DNA of 64,000 nt from an uncultured Bacteroidales bacterium (GCA_949282265.1 CASDOZ010000003.1:1-64000), one strand, 5' to 3'. Positions 37,813-46,435 are shown, numbered from the stretch's first letter. Translations and numbers: made by a program. Notes: generated from the sequence alone by a model not told the origin.

Positions 37813-38319
37813 ATGAAACGGATCGGGTTGCTCTCGGACACGCACGGATTATTGGACGAACGCATTTTCGAGCACTTTTCCAACTGTGATGAAATATGGC
37901 ACGCAGGCGACATCGGGTCGCCTGCCGTGCTTGAAAAACTCATGGAGTTCAAGCCGACACGCGCCGTCTGGGGAAACATAGACGGACATGATTTGCGCGC
38001 CATTCTGCCCCAGCACAACCGATTCGAGTTGGAAGGTGTTTCCGTATGGATAACCCACATTGGCGGTTACCCGGGCAAATACGATACCGCCGTGAAACCG
38101 GAAATATTCCTGCATCCGCCCAAGCTGTTTGTTTGCGGCCATTCGCACATACTGAAAGTGCGTTATGACCAACAACTCGGCTTATTGCACATCAATCCGG
38201 GGGCGGCTGGCAAATACGGTTTTCATTTAGTCCAAACGATTGTACGTTTCGAATTGAACAATGGAAGTGTGGATAATCTGGAGGTAATCGAGTTAGCTTC
38301 ACAGAATGACAAATTGTAA
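37813..38319 (+). CDS. YfcE/MJ0936-family metallophosphoesterase
   Basis: A 168-residue dinuclear-metal phosphoesterase. Canonical motifs: LSDTHG (~7-12), HAGDIG (~35-40), GNID (~55-58), the ITHIGG segment (~79) and CGHSH (~112-116). Small members of this family are cytoplasmic phosphodiesterases of uncertain natural substrate. The ATG at 37813 follows the barrel gene by four bases. Confidence 0.9.
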   Translation: MKRIGLLSDTHGLLDERIFEHFSNCDEIWHAGDIGSPAVLEKLMEFKPTRAVWGNIDGHDLRAILPQHNRFELEGVSVWITHIGGYPGKYDTAVKPEIFLHPPKLFVCGHSHILKVRYDQQLGLLHINPGAAGKYGFHLVQTIVRFELNNGSVDNLEVIELASQNDKL

Positions 38320-38426
38320 CCAAGAATAGCCATTTTTCCCAAAAACATCCAGGCATATCACCGACCAATTGTTAAAAAACATACGTTTTCAAATACATAA
38401 TGTGTTGAAGAACATGTTTTAGGGTA

Positions 38427-38457
38427 TTGCGCAAACAAAAAAATAACCGTTACTTTG
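38427..38457 (+). promoter_or_regulatory. Promoter of candidate small RNA
   Basis: A TTG at 38427-38429, a 20-base spacer and TTACTTTG at 38450-38457 (one mismatch to TAnnTTTG). There is no downstream gene on this strand before the hairpin at 38519. Confidence 0.4.
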
Positions 38458-38462
38458 TAAGC

Positions 38463-38555
38463 GTTAACTAAAAGCAACACAATCTTTTTTATACCTTAAA
38501 AAACTAATGCCTATAGAACGGGGAACTTTGTGAAAAGTTCCCCGTCCTGTTTTTA
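38463..38555 (+). ncRNA. Candidate small RNA (orphan transcript)
   Basis: The 375-base gap 38320-38694 contains no gene but has a promoter-like element (38427-38457), about 55 A/T-rich bases, and an 11-bp perfect stem (38519-38529 with 38534-38544, loop GTGA) followed by a T tract at 38550-38554, a classic intrinsic terminator. The terminator does not belong to the upstream phosphoesterase in an obvious way (200 bases away) and points away from the convergent TPR gene. A 90-nt RNA is the simplest reading. I do not recognise the family. Confidence 0.4.
38519..38554 (+). terminator. Strong intrinsic terminator
   Basis: An 11-bp stem (38519-38529 / 38534-38544), GTGA loop and five T downstream. 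It ends the candidate small RNA or, alternatively, a long 3' UTR of the gene ending at 38319. Confidence 0.7.
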
Positions 38556-38694
38556 TAAAAAGTCCTATGGGATTTTGCGCCAATAACAACTGGTTTGTCA
38601 ACACATCCTTTTTCCAAAGGCTTGTTAAAACTGATTTTCCCGCACAAGCGGAAAAATCCAGATAAAAAGCGAAATCACAAAACAAATAGCGGAA

Positions 38695-40815
38695 TCAGAT
38701 ACATTCCAGTAACAAGGCAATGTCATCCGCATCAATCCCTTGCTCTCTCAGGCAATCCATATCCTTGATAAGTGAACGGCGGAAATCAGCCAATGATTTA
38801 CTTTCCGATTTACTGCGGCGGTACAGACTGATCGCATCTGCCCTGTTGCCCATGCAAAACAAATTATGGGCGGCATTCAAACAATCTTCCGAAGTAGGCC
38901 TATTTGCCAGCACTTTATCCCAATACTTCTTCGATTGCCCATAATTTCCCATAACGAAAGAGCACCAGGCCAAAGCCCGCCAAACTTGCATGTCTTCCGG
39001 ATATTCTATATCCAATTTATAGTACAAGTTCAACGCTTTGTCATACTGCTTCAATTCCAGATAGCACAATCCGGTATTCAACAGATTTTTCTTGTCATCC
39101 GGCTTCAGCTGGGCCACACTCGAATAGTAACACAAAGCATTCTCTATCTTGCCTTGCAACCGTGAGCAAACTGCCATCCTTTTCAATGTCCAAACATTGT
39201 CAGGCATAATCAAATCCGCGCGTTCATAGGCATACATTGCCTCCGTCAAGTCGCCGATCTGCTGACAGGAATAGCCTATTTTCTGATATAACTCTGCCGT
39301 CGGGAAGTCGTTCTCCAAATCACGGAAGAGTTCCAAAGCCTGCACGTAATGCTTTTTTGCAAAATAGAAACTTGCAATATCCAGCCGGTCGGGACCATCG
39401 CTAAAAAAGTACTCGAAAAAACGTGTTTTATGCAATGTCAAGGCATAAACGAACATATCTTCAAAGTCGTTCCTGTGCCGATGCAATTTAAAAAAGCGGT
39501 ATAAATCCTGTACGTATTGGTTGGAAACCTGCGCACCAAGGTTTGAAACAACCGACTGTTCATTCATTTGCTCGCTCAATTGTTCCATTTCCGCATTCAA
39601 CGACGTCTGCATGGCCTTCTGCTGTGCAAGCGGCATTTGCCGAAGGGCATAACAAAAGGCATATTTGTCGGAATTACACAGGACATTGCTTTTTATGAAT
39701 GCGGACAAGATTGTTTTACCGGAATCAGCAAACAACGAAGCTATGTCCGAGAAATCCTTATCGAAAAGCATGAACCAATGGCTTGTCTGCTCAAAAAAGG
39801 GCAATGAACGCAAAGCCGAAAAAGTACCCATATACACGTCGGCACCTTCCATTTGCAATTCAGTCAGTTCACGCAACTTTTTCCCGATTCCGCTTTCTTC
39901 CAAAAATTCCGCCCATTCAGGATTAGGCTCCTCAATATCTTCTATTTTCAGGAATGCTTCATTATTAAGTTTTTCGCGTAAACGCGGATTGGCTTTCAGC
40001 ATTTCCGGAATAATCTCGTTTTTAAGTTTTTGCGATATTTCTTCTGTCTGCGCAGAGCGGATAATCTGTGAAACCACCGTTTTCGCTATATCGGTCATCC
40101 CCTGTTGTTCCGACAACAAATGCAAACGGGCGGATAAATCCGGATACAATCGCATACGGCTGTCATATTTTGCTGATAAAAAGCATAAACCGACCCATGC
40201 CCGGGCACGTACATATTTGTTCAATTGCATGCAACCATCTAGCAAAAGGAGCATCTTTACCAATGAAAAACGTCTCCATAAGCTCAATGTCAAAGCCGTC
40301 ACAGCCAAACATTTTTCATTATTCCCAAAATCCGGTCGAGTAGTCAATTCTACATAAAAATTGCGTAGTTCTTCCGAATACACATCGCGCAACCACAAGG
40401 AATCAAACAATTGTCCCAAGGTTTCTTCATAAACCAAGCGGGAAACAACACCATCGTAAAAATCGGAAAGATTACGCAACATGTGTCCCGGCTTAATTCC
40501 AATGGCCCGTTGTTTGAACTGGCGCATTTGGACATAATCGAACAGGACCGAATCGCGTTCCTGGATTTCGGCATTCACTTGGTCCGCCAATTCATACAGG
40601 CCGACCAACAATTTATCATATACTTCCTTGCGCCGCGGGTCTGCAACATTACGGACAAAATAGTCCAGTAAAAAGCGATAAGTCGTCTGCAAATTCTCAA
40701 ACTGATCGGCATACAAGCCCGACTTTGCAGCCGTCATCCATTGCTGCAATTCCCCAAAGGCTTTATTGAGCTGTTTGTGCTCAATACAATACGTTATTTT
40801 TCTATACGGAGTCAA
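38695..40815 (-). CDS. TPR-repeat protein, function unknown
   Basis: A 706-residue soluble protein without signal peptide. The first ~400 residues are helical with no recognised domain; tetratricopeptide-like repeats are clear in the C-terminal half (~470-680, e.g. YQKIGYSCQQIGDLTEAMYAYERADLI and LLNTGLCYLELKQYDKALNLYYKL). The start appears to be TTG at 40815: an in-frame TGA lies just upstream and the next ATG is at residue 26. It follows the Crp/Fnr gene by 19 bases on the same strand, so they may form a unit. A TAnnTTTG-like box at 40821-40828 would give an almost leaderless message. A scaffold role is an inference. Confidence 0.75.
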   Translation of the reverse strand: MTPYRKITYCIEHKQLNKAFGELQQWMTAAKSGLYADQFENLQTTYRFLLDYFVRNVADPRRKEVYDKLLVGLYELADQVNAEIQERDSVLFDYVQMRQFKQRAIGIKPGHMLRNLSDFYDGVVSRLVYEETLGQLFDSLWLRDVYSEELRNFYVELTTRPDFGNNEKCLAVTALTLSLWRRFSLVKMLLLLDGCMQLNKYVRARAWVGLCFLSAKYDSRMRLYPDLSARLHLLSEQQGMTDIAKTVVSQIIRSAQTEEISQKLKNEIIPEMLKANPRLREKLNNEAFLKIEDIEEPNPEWAEFLEESGIGKKLRELTELQMEGADVYMGTFSALRSLPFFEQTSHWFMLFDKDFSDIASLFADSGKTILSAFIKSNVLCNSDKYAFCYALRQMPLAQQKAMQTSLNAEMEQLSEQMNEQSVVSNLGAQVSNQYVQDLYRFFKLHRHRNDFEDMFVYALTLHKTRFFEYFFSDGPDRLDIASFYFAKKHYVQALELFRDLENDFPTAELYQKIGYSCQQIGDLTEAMYAYERADLIMPDNVWTLKRMAVCSRLQGKIENALCYYSSVAQLKPDDKKNLLNTGLCYLELKQYDKALNLYYKLDIEYPEDMQVWRALAWCSFVMGNYGQSKKYWDKVLANRPTSEDCLNAAHNLFCMGNRADAISLYRRSKSESKSLADFRRSLIKDMDCLREQGIDADDIALLLECI

Positions 40816-40834
40816 ACGTTCAAATTTAGTCGGG

Positions 40835-41536
40835 TTAACCTAAACGGCTGATTTTCACCAATCGGCTTTCTTCCAGAATTTTTATTTTCCGGCCGTCAAT
40901 ACTGATAATGCCTTCCGATGCGAAATTGGACAATGTACGTATCGCGTTCGAAGTCGTCATGTTTGACAAATTAGCCAAATCTTCACGCGACATGTACATG
41001 CTGATGGTCGCGCCATCTTCTTCCAAACCATAACTTTTCTTCAAGAACAACAACGCCTCGGCCAGGCGGCCGCGGATGTGTTTCTGGGTCAGGTTTACGG
41101 AACGCGTGTCGGAAGCGCCCAAGTCCTTGGCCATCTCGATAAGGAACAGATAACAAAATTGCGTGTTGTTTTTCAGCAAAGTCAAGAAAGCGTTTTTCGT
41201 CACCATGTACACCGTAGAAAGCTCAAAAGCACAGACGCTGGTATTATAGGTTTCATCGGCAATCATTGCCCGATAACCGAAATGTTCAAAAGGTTTCAGC
41301 ATACGTATGATTTGGTTCCTGTTGCTGACACCTTCCTTAAACACTTTTACTTTCCCTTTGGTCAAAACCATCATGTGGGTGGGAAGTTCACCCTCGCAAT
41401 GAATCAGTTCGTTTTTCTTAAAATAGTGTACTGTAACATTCTCTTCCAAGAATTCTTTCTCTTCGGGGGTAAGTACAGCCCACACGGGTGATAATTCCCA
41501 TAATTTTTTTTCTTCCAGGTTTTGTTTGCGTCCCAT
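40835..41536 (-). CDS. Crp/Fnr family transcriptional regulator
   Basis: A 233-residue regulator: N-terminal cyclic-nucleotide-type beta-roll (~15-130), a long dimerisation helix and a C-terminal winged helix-turn-helix (~168-215, MSREDLANLSNMTTSNAIRTLSNF). The Fnr-type cysteine cluster for a 4Fe-4S centre is absent, so it is not a classical oxygen-sensing Fnr; ligand unknown. It has a full promoter upstream and may be co-transcribed with the TPR gene. Confidence 0.92.
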   Translation of the reverse strand: MGRKQNLEEKKLWELSPVWAVLTPEEKEFLEENVTVHYFKKNELIHCEGELPTHMMVLTKGKVKVFKEGVSNRNQIIRMLKPFEHFGYRAMIADETYNTSVCAFELSTVYMVTKNAFLTLLKNNTQFCYLFLIEMAKDLGASDTRSVNLTQKHIRGRLAEALLFLKKSYGLEEDGATISMYMSREDLANLSNMTTSNAIRTLSNFASEGIISIDGRKIKILEESRLVKISRLG

Positions 41537-41590
41537 GTTGCTGTATAGCTATGTTTAATAATTATGTTATTCGGCTACTTTTGTATCTTG

Positions 41591-41621
41591 CAAAAATAAA
41601 CTATTTCCCGTGAATAACAAA
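41591..41621 (-). promoter_or_regulatory. Crp/Fnr gene promoter
   Basis: On the minus strand, TTTG (41618-41621), a 19-base spacer and TATTTTTG (41591-41598), 54 bases before the ATG. The -33 box abuts the 3' end of the methyltransferase gene. Confidence 0.65.
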
Positions 41622-41622
41622 A

Positions 41623-42438
41623 TTATTTTTCCGCCCAAACTATCAATCCCGTACCTTCATGATTATGCCCGTAAACATCCAAAAGATTCAGAATCAAGCA
41701 TGGGATAGCGACTACTAAATAATACAAGAAGACCACAGGCAAAAGCCATTTGGAAAAATTCAACGACAAAATGGGGATTTTCATGGACAATATCCATGAA
41801 ATGTGCCCATATAAGCCATATGAATAGGTCGTATATATTTTCCCAAATCCTGCACGTTTCAATTTGGCCGTAATATCTTCCACGCTGTATCCATTACGCA
41901 CATGCTCGCCGATAAAAGATTCTTCATGCTCGTCATGGACATCGGAACCGCCCAAATCGGAAGGCGTGGAAATAAGCAAACAGCCGTCCGGCTTCAAAGC
42001 CCGGTAAAAATTGCATAACACCTGCTCATCCTCCTCTATATGTTCCATAACATCGACATTCAGAATAAAATCATACATATCCTTATCAGACAAGGCGAGC
42101 AAATCCGCACATGCAAAAATGGCATTCGGTTTATTTATCTGCATAAAGAAACGATTGCAATCTATCACTTGTTCCTCCTTCACATCGATTCCTTGCAAAA
42201 AACATTTTGGGAACTTGGAAACCAGCCAATAACTGTATTGCCCGAAACCCATACCAGCATCCAGAAAATGCAACGCCTCGCTTCTACGTGAATACAACTT
42301 CTTTTTCACTATACGTTTTACATGCCATGCCCGTAGCAACAGCACATCCAAAAATTTATAGAAAAAGATACGCAACATGGGTGTAGTATTGAAAATTTTA
42401 CCCAAACTTTTCTTGATCGGATCGTAATTCATAGTCAT
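41623..42438 (-). CDS. SAM-dependent methyltransferase with membrane anchor
   Basis: A 271-residue protein. The class I SAM motif LDAGMGFGQYS is near residue 59, with IDV (~84) and NVDVMEHIEEDE (~127), and the post-motif LISTPSDLGGS is typical of ubiquinone/glycan-type methyltransferases (Methyltransf_11/23). The C-terminal ~50 residues include a hydrophobic stretch, WLLPVVFLYYLVVAIPCLIL, suggesting membrane attachment and a lipid or lipid-linked substrate (inference). Start at ATG 42438 or 42432. Confidence 0.8.
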   Translation of the reverse strand: MTMNYDPIKKSLGKIFNTTPMLRIFFYKFLDVLLLRAWHVKRIVKKKLYSRRSEALHFLDAGMGFGQYSYWLVSKFPKCFLQGIDVKEEQVIDCNRFFMQINKPNAIFACADLLALSDKDMYDFILNVDVMEHIEEDEQVLCNFYRALKPDGCLLISTPSDLGGSDVHDEHEESFIGEHVRNGYSVEDITAKLKRAGFGKIYTTYSYGLYGHISWILSMKIPILSLNFSKWLLPVVFLYYLVVAIPCLILNLLDVYGHNHEGTGLIVWAEK

Positions 42439-42457
42439 GCATATTTCAGAAACAGGA

Positions 42458-42465
42458 CAAAAGTA
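42458..42465 (-). promoter_or_regulatory. Methyltransferase -7 box
   Basis: TACTTTTG on the minus strand, 19 bases before the methyltransferase ATG. The rest of the 386-base gap 42439-42824 holds only the dksA-like promoter, a leader hairpin and AT-rich sequence with no ORF. Confidence 0.5.
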
Positions 42466-42727
42466 AGAAAATTATCCGAAATAAAAACCCATTACCATTT
42501 GCTGAACATTATAATAACAAGCAATAGAGCACAATGATAAATGGAAAATAGAAAAACACCATGAGCACAAAAATGGCAATGTTCAAAACAATCTTTTCAT
42601 TATAAGTAATTTGTAAAAAATAAAGCATATCTGTATTGTAAAAGAACGATATCTGCCAAAATACTACAGTGCCCATTTTCGAGAATTCATGACCTGTCTG
42701 GACAATGTAAAATATTTCTGAAATAGT

Positions 42728-42757
42728 TTTGTATGTAAAAAAATATACTTACTTTCG
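42728..42757 (+). promoter_or_regulatory. dksA-like/lspA operon promoter
   Basis: TTTG (42728-42731), an 18-base spacer and TACTTTCG (42750-42757), one mismatch to the -7 consensus. Confidence 0.45.
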
Positions 42758-42764
42758 CACAAGT

Positions 42765-42788
42765 TTTTGGAGGATCTTATCCTCAAAA
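42765..42788 (+). promoter_or_regulatory. 5' leader hairpin of the dksA-like/lspA operon
   Basis: GAGGAT (42770-42775), loop CTT and ATCCTC (42779-42784), extended by four T-A pairs with one bulge. It sits at the predicted 5' end of the message, as a stabilising or regulatory hairpin would. Confidence 0.45.
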
Positions 42789-42824
42789 TACGAATGGAAA
42801 GTTTAATTAAAAAATAAAATTACC

Positions 42825-43196
42825 ATGGAAGAAAAAACGAGATACTCTGATGCAGAATTGGAAGAGTTCAAGGCATTAATCCTTGAAAAGTTAGCCAAGG
42901 CACAGCAAGAATACGATGGTTTGAGAGCGGCAATTGCCAACACGGGCAATGATGTCATGGATACATCGCCTACATTCAAAGTTCTGGAAGAAGGTGCTAC
43001 TACACTGAACAAAGAAGAAGCCGGTCGGCTAGCACAACGGCAAATGAAATTCATACAACACCTGCAAGCGGCATTGGTACGTATAGAAAATAAAACATAC
43101 GGAATTTGTCGGGAAACAGGGAAACTGATCCCCAAAGAACGTCTGCGCGCCGTACCACATGCTACGCTAAGCATTGAAGCAAAAGAAGGGAAATAA
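42825..43196 (+). CDS. DksA/TraR-family protein
   Basis: A 123-residue protein: an N-terminal coiled-coil hairpin (~8-90) and a short C-terminal globular module with YGICRETGKLIPKERL and VPHATLS. The fold is that of DksA/TraR, which bind the RNA polymerase secondary channel and modulate stringent-response transcription. The C-terminal zinc site is degenerate: only one of the four cysteines remains, which is usual for this Bacteroidota subgroup. In Bacteroides it commonly precedes lspA, as here. Confidence 0.85.
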   Translation: MEEKTRYSDAELEEFKALILEKLAKAQQEYDGLRAAIANTGNDVMDTSPTFKVLEEGATTLNKEEAGRLAQRQMKFIQHLQAALVRIENKTYGICRETGKLIPKERLRAVPHATLSIEAKEGK

Positions 43197-43280
43197 ATAA
43201 TTATTGACAAGAAAATATGCCAATTGGCCAATAGACTTTGGCGTAATTGGCATATTTCATATCAAAATCATAAAAACGAC

Positions 43281-43883
43281 ATGAAACTTTCCGCAAGATT
43301 TTGGACAATTTTCATTGTAGTACTTATTTTGGCAATTGACCAAATCGTGAAATTTTATATCAAATTACATTTCCCGCTTGGCGGATACATTGAAGTGTTC
43401 CCTTGGTTTCAAATCTGTTTTGTCGAGAACAATGGGATGGCGTTTGGTTGGGAAATGGGAAGCAAATTGTTTTTAACTCTGTTCCGGATTGTGGCTATCG
43501 GTGCTTTGTGCTATTACATTCACCGCCTTATACGACAGCAAATGCGGATTGGTTTCATAATCACCATCGCTTTGGTATTGGCTGGAGCTATCGGAAATCT
43601 AATAGATTGTTTGTTTTACGGTCTGATTTTCAGCGAAAGCTCTTTCAATCAAATTGCAACTTTGTTCCCCGAAGGAGGTGGATATGCTCCATTTTTCTAC
43701 GGTAAAGTTGTGGACATGTTATATTTCCCACTAATACACAATGCAGCAGGAGAAGTCCTCTTTTTCCGGCCTGTATTCAACATTGCTGACTCAGCTATTA
43801 CCGTTGCCGTATTTATGATCCTTTTATTCTATAGGAAAGAACTCAATGAAAGTTTAGAAAAAGCTCCAAACGAGAAACAATAA
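43281..43883 (+). CDS. lspA: Lipoprotein signal peptidase II
   Basis: A 200-residue inner-membrane aspartyl protease that removes signal peptides from diacylglyceryl-modified prolipoproteins. Four membrane helices are visible, with catalytic D109 in GNLID and D170 in NIADSAI. A loop of about 35 residues between them (SESSFNQ...PEGGG) is longer than in E. coli, as in other Bacteroidota. I chose ATG 43281 (MKLSARFWT); the longer frame from 43224 adds a non-conserved extension. Substrates in this window include GldK, TamL and the DUF4296 protein. Confidence 0.95.
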   Translation: MKLSARFWTIFIVVLILAIDQIVKFYIKLHFPLGGYIEVFPWFQICFVENNGMAFGWEMGSKLFLTLFRIVAIGALCYYIHRLIRQQMRIGFIITIALVLAGAIGNLIDCLFYGLIFSESSFNQIATLFPEGGGYAPFFYGKVVDMLYFPLIHNAAGEVLFFRPVFNIADSAITVAVFMILLFYRKELNESLEKAPNEKQ

Positions 43884-43887
43884 AATA

Positions 43888-44535
43888 ATGTCTGTTTATC
43901 GCAAACTACTATATTGTGTTCTGTTTCTGGTTGTACCAGTTGCATGCAATCGCCGACCAGAAGGTGTTCTGTCACGATCGACCATGCGCAAAGTTCTGGT
44001 TGATTTGCATAAAACAGATGGGCTCATTTCTGTTAAAAATTATCGGGGCGAACAAAAAAACGAATGTTATCAAAATGTTTTGATGAACTATGGCATTTCA
44101 CAAGCACAATTTGATTCCTCTATCGTTTGGTATTCCAGCAAACCGAAAATCTTTGAGAAAATATACATCGATGTTTTAGAAGATTTACAAACAGAAAACG
44201 ACTTCTGGGCTCATATTTTACAACAACAAAAAGCCCAAGAAAATATGCAAAGGCCAGAATTGGCCTTTCTGGATTCATTGATACCCCAGATATTGACACA
44301 AACTCCAGATTCACAACGCATATATCTGGATATTTTGCTCGGTAATTACCAAAAGCCGAAACAAGAACCATTCCCCATGCGCAGCATCTACAAAATCCAA
44401 TTACAAGATAGCATATTCAAAGCGCTGCAAGACACGGCAAGACAAAAACATCCAAAAACAGACATTGGAAAAACAAGCCAGCGCGGATTTATCAAAAAAA
44501 AGGAAATGCAACCGAAGGAAATGGTTGCCAAATAA
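43888..44535 (+). CDS. DUF4296 lipoprotein
   Basis: A 215-residue predicted lipoprotein: signal peptide with lipobox ending VPVAC20, then the DUF4296 domain (MRKVLVDLHKTDGLI, ECYQNVLMNYGISQAQFDSSIVWY) and a basic, low-complexity tail. Family function is unknown; it is found next to lspA in many Bacteroidales. It starts four bases after lspA and so is in the same operon. Confidence 0.8.
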   Translation: MSVYRKLLYCVLFLVVPVACNRRPEGVLSRSTMRKVLVDLHKTDGLISVKNYRGEQKNECYQNVLMNYGISQAQFDSSIVWYSSKPKIFEKIYIDVLEDLQTENDFWAHILQQQKAQENMQRPELAFLDSLIPQILTQTPDSQRIYLDILLGNYQKPKQEPFPMRSIYKIQLQDSIFKALQDTARQKHPKTDIGKTSQRGFIKKKEMQPKEMVAK

Positions 44536-44543
44536 ATTAAGCC

Positions 44544-44888
44544 ATGAAAATCATGAGCCACTATATGTGTATCGATGTAACAACCATACGTCCCCGTATG
44601 ATTGTTGAAATCGATGAAGTTGGCAATATCAAAGACTTGTTATCACTCGATGAAATGTCACACGAACCTGCCGCGACTATTTTTACAGATGGAGTGATAT
44701 CAGGAGAACTGCTAACCCCTGTTTCCATAAATCCAGAAACAGATGCTTTTTCCGCTATAGCAGCGTGCACACGCCCCATCCATATTGGCGAACGCAATAA
44801 ACTTCTTATCTGGAAAGAATTGGATTTAGCCGCACGCAAGTTCACCCCACAAACTTGTTTTTACGATCTTTGCTCATACGCCTTCTGA
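44544..44888 (+). CDS. Small conserved-looking protein of the lspA operon
   Basis: A 114-residue protein, eight bases after the DUF4296 gene. No signal peptide. The N-terminal half suggests a small beta domain (CIDVTTIRPRMIVEIDEVGNI), with no motif I recognise. It is accepted as real because of operon spacing and coding character. Its last 47 bases overlap the convergent TrmH-family gene. A shorter start at ATG 44553 is possible. Confidence 0.6.
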   Translation: MKIMSHYMCIDVTTIRPRMIVEIDEVGNIKDLLSLDEMSHEPAATIFTDGVISGELLTPVSINPETDAFSAIAACTRPIHIGERNKLLIWKELDLAARKFTPQTCFYDLCSYAF

Positions 44889-45630
44889 ATTCGGCACACA
44901 CGATAGCAGTAGCCGCAGAAACATTTAATGACTCGGAAGTCACGGCTCCCTGGGGATAATTCGGAATAAACACACGTTCCGATATACAAGTACGAACCGC
45001 ATCGGATATACCTTTCCCTTCATTACCCATCACAATAATTCCATAATCAGTCAACGATTTCTCATAAATATTTTCGCCATCCAAGAATGTTCCGTACACC
45101 GGCACACCTGCTGCAGACTCTTCCCCCAAAAATGCCGGTAAATCTACATAGTGCACCTGCACGCGAGCCAAAGCCCCCATAGTTGCTTGCACAACTTTCG
45201 GATTATACACATCCGCACAATGAGGAGAACACAAAACATGCTTAATACCAAACCAATCGGCTATGCGCAAGATAGTGCCCAAATTCCCTGGATCTTGGAT
45301 ATTATCCAAAGCCAGACGCAAACAATCGCGCCCCATTTCCAACACTGATTCATCCACACGTTTCTCAAAAATAGCCAATACCTGTTGCGGTGACTTTTGG
45401 AGAGAAGCAGAAGCCAATTCATCTTGCGTTACTTCAAAAACTTCCATCGTTTGGGCTACATCATGTGTGCACAACCATTCAGGCAAAGCGGCCAACATAC
45501 GGCATGGGAAACAAGACAACAATTCCGAAACCACTTTATCACCTTCTGCAATAAAAAGGCCTTCTTCATCACGTTTCTTTTTCAGTTCCAGCGAACGGAT
45601 CAATTTTATTTTGGCTTTTGAAATCATCAT
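44842..45630 (-). CDS. TrmH/SpoU-family RNA 2'-O-methyltransferase
   Basis: A 262-residue SPOUT methyltransferase that modifies the ribose of rRNA or tRNA. The three SpoU motifs are present: NIQDPGNLGTILR (~114-126), IVMGNEGKGIS (~196-206) and IPNYPQGAVTSESLNVSAATAIV (~218-240, quoted in part). An N-terminal substrate-binding domain (~1-95) is of the L7Ae-like type of RlmB/TrmH3 members. The RNA target cannot be assigned. Ends converge and overlap with the preceding + strand gene. Confidence 0.9.
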   Translation of the reverse strand: MMISKAKIKLIRSLELKKKRDEEGLFIAEGDKVVSELLSCFPCRMLAALPEWLCTHDVAQTMEVFEVTQDELASASLQKSPQQVLAIFEKRVDESVLEMGRDCLRLALDNIQDPGNLGTILRIADWFGIKHVLCSPHCADVYNPKVVQATMGALARVQVHYVDLPAFLGEESAAGVPVYGTFLDGENIYEKSLTDYGIIVMGNEGKGISDAVRTCISERVFIPNYPQGAVTSESLNVSAATAIVCAEFRRRMSKDRKNKFVG

Positions 45631-45643
45631 GACAACTTTATTG

Positions 45644-45651
45644 CAAAACTA
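45644..45651 (-). promoter_or_regulatory. TrmH-family gene -7 box
   Basis: TAGTTTTG on the minus strand, 14 bases before the start codon. The inverted repeat at 45669-45700 lies where its -33 region should be. Confidence 0.45.
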
Positions 45652-45668
45652 CAAAAAATCAAATGAAC

Positions 45669-45700
45669 TTGTCCAAAAACTGCAAAACATTTTTGGACAA
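45669..45700. repeat. Perfect 11-bp inverted repeat
   Basis: TTGTCCAAAAA (45669-45679) and its exact complement (45690-45700) are separated by ten bases. It overlaps the expected -33 position of the TrmH-family promoter, so it could be an operator; it lacks a T tract for a terminator on the plus strand. Confidence 0.5.
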
Positions 45701-45835
45701 ACCCCCAAAAAATCAAAAGGGAGTTTTTATACATAATGACCGCAAACACATTAATAACTACACAACTCAACCAAATAACTGGACAAAACAATTAAAAATC
45801 CATATTTGTCTATATACAGAAAGACTTCCTTTAAA

Positions 45836-45843
45836 TAACTTTG
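45836..45843 (+). promoter_or_regulatory. -7 box of the three-gene hypothetical operon
   Basis: TAACTTTG, 149 bases before the ATG at 45992, so the message would have an unusually long leader (includes the UUCG hairpin at 45874-45885). No good -33 box. Confidence 0.4.
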
Positions 45844-45873
45844 CAATATAAACATTCATTAAAACAGCGATAG

Positions 45874-45885
45874 CCAATTCGTTGG
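45874..45885 (+). promoter_or_regulatory. UUCG-loop hairpin in long leader
   Basis: CCAA-TTCG-TTGG, a short stem with a UUCG tetraloop inside the ~145-nt leader. The gap 45631-45991 has no ORF; the leader's 3' part is relatively G-rich. I do not recognise a known riboswitch class. Confidence 0.3.
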
Positions 45886-45991
45886 TAACCGCTTACGATG
45901 AAACCACCTTGTTTGTAAAGATAAGACACAATTATCATATACGGAGGCAGCTGAAAATCCGACGAAGAGTAGGCAATTAAATTACATTTTT

Positions 45992-46426
45992 ATGGACAAA
46001 TTAAAATCAGGCGTTATCCTTAACGAGGATGAAAAATTAATTGTTGAATTGGAAGCAGAACTTTATTCCACTTCACCCAATCCGATTGCCCAACTGATAG
46101 GCAAAATTCGTAAAATAATAGGATTGATACTGGGTTTCAAAATCGATGGTTTTATTGTGATAACCGACAAACGAGTGGTAGAAGTACGCAGAATGCGCAA
46201 ATGTTATGTTTTCAATACAGATAAAGAAGTAAAATACTTACTTCCAAGTAGTGTAAAGGAACTTGGCTATTACAAGGAAACGACTTGTTTCGTATTCTGC
46301 CCCGCTTATCACTTATATTATGAATCATTCACCCAGCGGACCAGCATCCAGCTGACCACTGACGACGAATCTGAAGCTCAAAAAATAGTAGATGCGTTCT
46401 ACAAAGCCATATCTTCAGCACAATAA
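45992..46426 (+). CDS. Hypothetical protein, possible PH-like domain
   Basis: A 144-residue protein without signal peptide. The pattern of short strands (FIVITDKRVVEVRR, YVFNTDKEVKYLLPSS, CFVFCPAYHLYYE, SIQLTT) closing with an amphipathic helix (EAQKIVDAFYKAI) suggests a bacterial pleckstrin-homology-like fold. A hydrophobic patch IGLILGFK near residue 42 might touch membrane. First gene of a three-gene unit; function unknown. Confidence 0.6.
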   Translation: MDKLKSGVILNEDEKLIVELEAELYSTSPNPIAQLIGKIRKIIGLILGFKIDGFIVITDKRVVEVRRMRKCYVFNTDKEVKYLLPSSVKELGYYKETTCFVFCPAYHLYYESFTQRTSIQLTTDDESEAQKIVDAFYKAISSAQ

Positions 46427-46435
46427 AAAACAGAA

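Noticed and set aside
45844-45991. Known riboswitch in the long leader
   Set aside because: I looked for conserved cores of the cobalamin, SAM, TPP, fluoride and yybP-ykoY classes and found none.
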